A DNA stretch of 9,727 nucleotides, taken from an uncultured Eubacteriales bacterium. Its GTDB lineage: Bacteria; Bacillota; Clostridia; Oscillospirales; Acutalibacteraceae. Positions 6,285-9,727 of the stretch are shown here, piece after piece. Made by a program: the position numbers and the translations under genes. Location of the stretch: contig CAKUAQ010000057.1 in assembly GCA_934636435.1 (NCBI GenBank), positions 1 through 9,727 on the forward strand. The letters run 5' to 3'. The notes under the pieces are model-generated. The model saw nothing but the letters and a program-made list of their open reading frames with translations. It had not been told where the DNA came from and made no database searches. Within the stretch, counting starts at the first letter, position 1; the number at the start of each line of letters is the position of its first letter.

Positions 6285-6878
6285 TCAGCGCACATCCCAA
6301 AATACCAGTCCGGTCAGATACAGGCTCACAATAAGCAACGACCCATTCCCCCGGCCGGACAGCGCCAGATACAATGCGCCCGCCGCCAAAGGCAGCAGCA
6401 CCACCGCCGACACCACACGCAGCACCCGCTCCGCCCGCTCCGGCGTGCCACGCAAGCACAGCAGGCTGCGCAGCACCTGTCCCCCATCCAGCGCTCCGGC
6501 CGGCAGCAGATTGAAGACGCCCAGCGCTCCGTGCACCATCGCCGCCCGGGGGCACCGAACCGCCCACAGCATCGCCGCTGCAACAAGGTTGATCCCCGGT
6601 CCGGCCAGAGAAATGAATATCTGTCGCCCATAGCCGGGCATATGCTGGCCGTCGATGACGATGCGGGCGCCGAAAGCCCCCACCGTGCAGCTTTCCGGCG
6701 GGCAGCCCGCCGCCAGCATCGCCAGCAGATGCCCGCCCTCATGAATCAGCGATGCCAACAGGCAAGGCAACGCCAGACCCTCCGGCTGACACAGAAGCAG
6801 CAACGTCACCAGCGCCGGAAACAGCAGACTCAGCCGCCACCGGACAGGACCCAGCCGTCCCTCAAGCCTGCCGGACAT
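6285..6878 (-). CDS. M50 site-2 protease, SpoIVFB-like
   Basis: A polytopic intramembrane zinc metalloprotease. In spore formers SpoIVFB cleaves pro-sigma-K in the mother cell. Numbered from the ATG at 6878 (197 residues), HEGGH (46-50) gives the zinc ligands His46/His50 and catalytic Glu47, and NLLPAGALDGG (123-133) supplies the Asp131 ligand; SLAGPGINL (90-98) is a usual family stretch. About six hydrophobic segments can be drawn. The protein ends after the last one, without the cytoplasmic CBS domain known from B. subtilis SpoIVFB. The start overlaps the end of the M23 gene by 17 bases, implying translational coupling; an in-frame ATG at 6923 is an alternative giving 212 residues. The ribosome binding site is weak. 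Pairing with a membrane M23 protein next to spoIVA supports the SpoIVFB role, but other M50 roles are possible. Confidence 0.8.
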   Translation of the reverse strand: MSGRLEGRLGPVRWRLSLLFPALVTLLLLCQPEGLALPCLLASLIHEGGHLLAMLAAGCPPESCTVGAFGARIVIDGQHMPGYGRQIFISLAGPGINLVAAAMLWAVRCPRAAMVHGALGVFNLLPAGALDGGQVLRSLLCLRGTPERAERVLRVVSAVVLLPLAAGALYLALSGRGNGSLLIVSLYLTGLVFWDVR

Positions 6879-7893
6879 ACCGATCCAGCGGCACCATACC
6901 ACCGGGGTGATACACGGTGCCATCGCAGCTGACCTGGATATGCAGATGATTTCCGGTCGCCGCGCCGGTCGCTCCTACCAGCGCGACCGTCTCACCTGGC
7001 CGCACCACCGTCCCCGGCGAAACCAGCAGACGGGAACAATGGGCATACACCACCTCCACCCCATCCCCGTGGGACAAGCGCACATACCGACCGAAACCGG
7101 CGTTTTCCTCCGCGGCAACCACCGTGCCATAAAACATCGCCGCAATCGGCGTCCCCTCCGGCGCGGCGATATCCACGCCGCGGTGGAACTGCTCATCGCC
7201 GCCGGTAGGACTGTCCCGATAGCCGTAACCGGAGGTCAGTGTGCCGCCGCGTAAAGGCAGCACAGCGCAGCGATTCACCAGCAGCGGCACTGCCAGCGCC
7301 CCCTCCGGCGGCAACCGCCCGCCACCCGTCCCGGAGGCAGCCGGCGTTTCACCGCTCTCGGCGGAGGAACGATTCTGCCTGTCATCGGAAGAATTCTTCC
7401 CATTGTCGGCCGACGTTTCGCCTTTATCATCGCCGGAAGCATTCTGCGTATTTTCGGAAGTTTGGTTCCTGTTTTCTTCTATTTGACTCTCATTTCCGGA
7501 GCTTCCGTTCCACTCGGCAGCGGACGCCCGATCATTACGGCTCTCCAAAGAGCCGGACACCGCCTCGGCGGGATCACCGTCCCACAACCGTGCCAGCGTC
7601 GCCAGCAGGTCATTGCGCATGAGACTGTCCCGGAAGCTGTTTTGCAGCTGGGTGTAAGCGCCACCTCCGGCGGTGCGCAGCAACAGCAGCAACAACAGCA
7701 CCACCGCACAGGCGATACTCTGCACCGCCACCACCCGTCCGATTCCGGCCGGCTTCTTTTCTTGGATCGGCTCCGGTGCATCGCTCTGCGACGGCGCAGA
7801 CGAGGTCCAATGAGCGGTGCCGGTGGCCGGCGGCCGTATGCGGCCGGTTGAGACCGGCGGCAAATCCCCGCCCCACGGTTGCTGAATCATCAC
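6862..7893 (-). CDS. Membrane-anchored M23 (LytM) protein, SpoIVFA-like
   Basis: A 343-residue protein (GTG at 7893; the ATG at 7890 is equally possible, with GGAGG at 7900-7904). A Pro/Ser-rich cytoplasmic N-terminus (1-50) precedes one transmembrane helix (about 54-72, including seven consecutive Leu encoded by a CTG/TTG tract). A polar, probably disordered linker rich in Ser, Asn, Glu, Asp and Gly (about 115-192) follows, then a C-terminal M23 domain. Zinc-site residues are intact: His237 and Asp241 in HRGVD, His285 in YAH, and His316/His318 in NHLH. It lies directly upstream of, and overlaps, an M50 protease. In B. subtilis the same order is spoIVFA-spoIVFB, where SpoIVFA anchors and holds the protease inactive. 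Alternatives are a SpoIIQ-type or cell-wall M23 hydrolase. Topology predicts the M23 domain outside the mother-cell cytoplasm. Confidence 0.8.
   Translation of the reverse strand: MMIQQPWGGDLPPVSTGRIRPPATGTAHWTSSAPSQSDAPEPIQEKKPAGIGRVVAVQSIACAVVLLLLLLLRTAGGGAYTQLQNSFRDSLMRNDLLATLARLWDGDPAEAVSGSLESRNDRASAAEWNGSSGNESQIEENRNQTSENTQNASGDDKGETSADNGKNSSDDRQNRSSAESGETPAASGTGGGRLPPEGALAVPLLVNRCAVLPLRGGTLTSGYGYRDSPTGGDEQFHRGVDIAAPEGTPIAAMFYGTVVAAEENAGFGRYVRLSHGDGVEVVYAHCSRLLVSPGTVVRPGETVALVGATGAATGNHLHIQVSCDGTVYHPGGMVPLDRYVRQA
7678..7698. repeat. Trinucleotide (CAG/CAA)7 tract coding seven leucines
   Basis: Seven successive CAG or CAA triplets on the plus strand read as CTG/TTG leucine codons on the minus strand, in the transmembrane helix of the M23 protein (residues 66-72). 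The mixed triplets make it imperfect, so large length changes by slippage are less likely than for a pure repeat. Confidence 0.6.
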
Positions 7894-7916
7894 TGCATTC
7901 CTCCCGTTTGTTCAGA

Positions 7917-7959
7917 CAGAGCCATGCACCAGAATGCCCTTCAGATACCCACGGCTCCG
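7917..7959 (-). promoter_or_regulatory. Leader hairpin upstream of the M23 ribosome binding site
   Basis: As minus-strand RNA, CGGAGCCGTG and CATGGCTCTG form a 10-bp stem with two G-U pairs, ending about 12 bases before GGAGG. As plus-strand RNA the same positions would be A-C mismatches, which favours a structure on the minus strand. On the plus strand it is followed by TTTTTTGTTTTT (7960-7971) and so superficially resembles a terminator, though no plus-strand transcript is evident. Confidence 0.4.
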
Positions 7960-8120
7960 TTTTTTGTTTTTCTCACCGCCGACTGTACATCCCACTCGTC
8001 GGACAGTCAACGCACATAGACCAAACGATCCGGGTACAACAGCTTTCGAAACAGCCAATTTCCCCGTTTTGTTAGTCTGATCACTTAATAATACGGTAGT
8101 GTTGCTGCATTCTTCGTGGT

Positions 8121-8147
8121 ATTATACGAAAAAATCTTTTCGTATGC
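8121..8147 (-). promoter_or_regulatory. Candidate promoter with overlapping palindrome for the M23-M50 operon
   Basis: On the minus strand CGTATAAT (8121-8128) matches six of eight bases of the sigma-E -10 consensus CATACAAT, and GCATA (8143-8147) lies 14 bases upstream, a spacing used by sigma-E promoters. The core TATAAT also fits sigma-A, but no TTGACA-like -35 is found at 16-18 bases. A perfect 9-bp inverted repeat, ATACGAAAA (8124-8132) and TTTTCGTAT (8137-8145), overlaps the -10 and could be an operator. Sporulation context makes sigma-E control plausible; this is an inference. Confidence 0.4.
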
Positions 8148-8320
8148 ATTCGAAGTTCTTTTGCAAGTAGCGTTTACAGCGGCGGGTTGCCAAGCTGAAG
8201 AATACTGACGTATGCTGAGCGGAGGGCACCAAAGCCGGTGAGAATGCTGTTCAGCCGAAAAAGCCATCGTACCCTGTTCGCATTGTCTACCGGCTCTATT
8301 CGCCCGAAAGGCAGATTCTC

Positions 8321-9727
8321 CTACACAATAATGCAGATCAGCCCGTTGCAGCCCTCATTGATGATCCGTTCCACCGTCTCCTTCAGCTTGAGCCGCGCAT
8401 CCTCCGGCATATGTACCAGCTTATTGTGCAGGCCCTCATTGACCAGCCCATACAGCGACGTGCCAAAGATGTTGGACTCCCATATCTTCGACGGCTCCTC
8501 GGAGAACTGACCCAGCAGATAATTGACCAGATCCTCGCTCTGCCGTTCGCTGCCCACGATCGGGCAAACCTCCGTGGTGATCTGCGCTTTCATCATATGG
8601 ATGGACGGAGCATCGGCGCGCAGCCGCACCCCGTATCGGCCGCTTTGCCGGATGATCTCCGGTTCCTCCAGGTGCATTTCCTCCATATCCGGCATGACGA
8701 TACCGTAGCCGGTTGCTTCCACTTGCTCCATAGCACCCTGAATTTTCTTATACTTGCGGCCGGTCTGCGCCAGCTCCAGCATGCAGCTCATGAGCGCCCC
8801 CTCATCGGGAATGTCCAGTCCGGTGGCCTCGCCCAAGATCTGATAGAACAGCTCCGGTTTCATCGCTGCACCCACCATAGCGCAGCCATTTCCCAGATCT
8901 ACCCGTTCCAGCGCCGCCGAGTCCACATAGGGACAGGCACTCAGCTCGTCGGCGATACGGCGAATCTCGCTGACCCGCTCCACCTCGGCGGCCGCCCGCC
9001 GCACCGATTCCATAACGCCCGCCCGCACCGGATGCTGCGCATCCAGCTGCATGAGCCACCGCGGCAACCGAATGCCTACCTCCCGCACCGGGAATTGGGA
9101 CAGCAGCGCCTCCAACGTTTCCCGAATTTCATCCTCCGTCATGGTCTGGCAATTCACCGGCACCACGGGAACTCCGTATTGCTCGCTCATATCTGCCGCC
9201 AGCTTTTCCGCCTGCGCCGATTCCGGGGCCGCTGTATTCAGCAGCACCGCAAAGGGCTTATGGATCTCCTCCAATTCCCGGATGACCCGTTCCTCCGCCT
9301 GACGGTATTCCTCCCGCGGGATATCGGTGAAGCTACCGTCGGTCGTCACCACCAGACCCACCGACGAATGATCGGTGATCACCCGGCGCGTCCCCTCTTC
9401 GGCCGCCATATTGAAAGGGATCTCCTCATCGTACCAGGGCGTTTTGACCATCCGGGGCTGTTCATCCTCAATATACCCCAGCGCCGACGGCACAATATAC
9501 CCCACACAGTCGATCAGACGCACCCGCATATCCGTCACCCCGTCCAGCGTGACCTTCGCAGCCCGCTCCGGTATGAATTTCGGCTCCGTTGTCATAATGG
9601 TACGCCCGGCCGCCGACTGGGGCAGCTCATCCGTAGCCCGCTCCCGGCGGTAGCCATCCTCCATATGGGGGATCACCAACGTATCCATAAACCGTTTGAT
9701 GAATGTGGACTTGCCGGTGCGCACCGG
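8321..9727 (-). CDS. spoIVA: SpoIVA, stage IV sporulation ATPase (N-terminus beyond window)
   Basis: SpoIVA is the mother-cell ATPase that polymerises on the outer forespore membrane and forms the basement layer of the spore coat. The 468 visible codons correspond to B. subtilis SpoIVA (492 residues) from about residue 25, so about 25 N-terminal residues lie outside the window. Counting the first visible residue as 1: the end of the Walker A motif VRTGKST (2-8, Lys6), the conserved DELPQSAAGRTIMTTEPKF region (33-51) with the sensor threonines 46-47, and Walker B-like LIDCVGY (71-77, Asp73). The middle and C-terminal assembly domains follow, with DEPEIIRQ-type and KLKETVERIINEG stretches, and the terminus CIIV resembles the family's hydrophobic end. 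It is upstream of, and codirectional with, the SpoIVFA/B-like pair. The GTG at 9724 is internal, not the start. Confidence 0.97.
   Translation of the reverse strand, partial: PVRTGKSTFIKRFMDTLVIPHMEDGYRRERATDELPQSAAGRTIMTTEPKFIPERAAKVTLDGVTDMRVRLIDCVGYIVPSALGYIEDEQPRMVKTPWYDEEIPFNMAAEEGTRRVITDHSSVGLVVTTDGSFTDIPREEYRQAEERVIRELEEIHKPFAVLLNTAAPESAQAEKLAADMSEQYGVPVVPVNCQTMTEDEIRETLEALLSQFPVREVGIRLPRWLMQLDAQHPVRAGVMESVRRAAAEVERVSEIRRIADELSACPYVDSAALERVDLGNGCAMVGAAMKPELFYQILGEATGLDIPDEGALMSCMLELAQTGRKYKKIQGAMEQVEATGYGIVMPDMEEMHLEEPEIIRQSGRYGVRLRADAPSIHMMKAQITTEVCPIVGSERQSEDLVNYLLGQFSEEPSKIWESNIFGTSLYGLVNEGLHNKLVHMPEDARLKLKETVERIINEGCNGLICIIV

Larger units (their letters stand above)
7894..8320 (-). 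other. 427-bp non-coding leader between spoIVA and the M23 gene
   Basis: No convincing gene is present on either strand. The stretch holds, in minus-strand order: a wide inverted repeat (AGCCGGT 8233-8239 with ACCGGCT 8289-8295) shortly after the spoIVA stop; an AT-rich segment with a palindrome and possible promoter (8121-8147); a GACTGT/ACAGTC stem (7981-7986 with 8003-8008) that competes with CCGAC/GTCGG (7979-7983 with 7998-8002); and a hairpin at 7917-7959 just before the ribosome binding site. No T-rich terminator follows spoIVA, so read-through into the M23 operon is possible. Confidence 0.5.

Noticed and set aside
6099..6932. 277-codon plus-strand open frame antisense to the M50 gene
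   Set aside because: It is Arg/Gln/His/Pro-rich shadow sequence opposite a protease with clear HEGGH and LDGG motifs.
7917..7971. Plus-strand intrinsic terminator (hairpin plus T run)
   Set aside because: No plus-strand gene or promoter leads into it, and two of its ten base pairs are A-C mismatches in plus-strand RNA; the minus-strand hairpin reading is better supported.
8085..8267. 60-codon minus-strand open frame in the spoIVA-M23 gap
   Set aside because: It runs through the palindromic promoter-like region, has only a marginal AGGG upstream and no protein-like pattern.

Overview
The window looks like chromosome from a GC-rich, spore-forming, low-oxygen Firmicute, most likely a gut clostridium of the Oscillospiraceae/Ruminococcaceae type. 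That placement is an inference. It rests on spoIVA and a SpoIVFA/SpoIVFB-like pair (endospore formers), GC-rich codon use, AGGAGG-type ribosome binding sites and sigma-A promoters with 17-bp spacers. No rRNA, tRNA, CRISPR array or intact mobile element is visible.

Layout. (1) 1-129: an IS3-like terminal sequence and spacer. (2) 130-426, minus: secG, divergent from the next operon across a 250-bp promoter region. (3) 679-4911, plus: a two-gene operon for a second-type (topoisomerase IV-like) type IIA topoisomerase, ParE-like then ParC-like. (4) 4912-5274: a hairpin-rich gap holding a perfect 15-bp stem-loop, a minus-strand terminator-like element and the next promoter. (5) 5275-6133, plus: a small operon of a YhcH/YjgK/YiaL (TabA/EbgC) cupin and a short DtxR-family metal-responsive repressor, closed by an intrinsic terminator. 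(6) 6285-7893, minus: a membrane-anchored M23 (LytM) protein overlapping an M50 site-2 protease, equivalent in arrangement to spoIVFA-spoIVFB. (7) 7894-8320: a 427-bp non-coding leader with a palindrome and hairpins. (8) 8321-9727, minus: spoIVA, lacking its N-terminus because the window ends.

How it fits together. The left half is housekeeping: protein export and chromosome decatenation. The right half is a mother-cell sporulation cluster. SpoIVA is the ATPase that assembles the coat basement layer on the forespore; the M23/M50 pair is the expected sigma-K checkpoint machinery. The middle operon couples a sugar-metabolism/biofilm-type cupin to a metal sensor whose ligand residues look DtxR-like (iron) rather than MntR-like.

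No clearly new system is present. The points most worth following are the natural replacements at quinolone-determinant positions in both topoisomerase subunits, the catalytically intact SpoIVFA-like M23 protein beside a protease without a CBS domain, the metal-ligand set of the DtxR protein, and two structured non-coding stretches (4927-5176 and 7917-8145).
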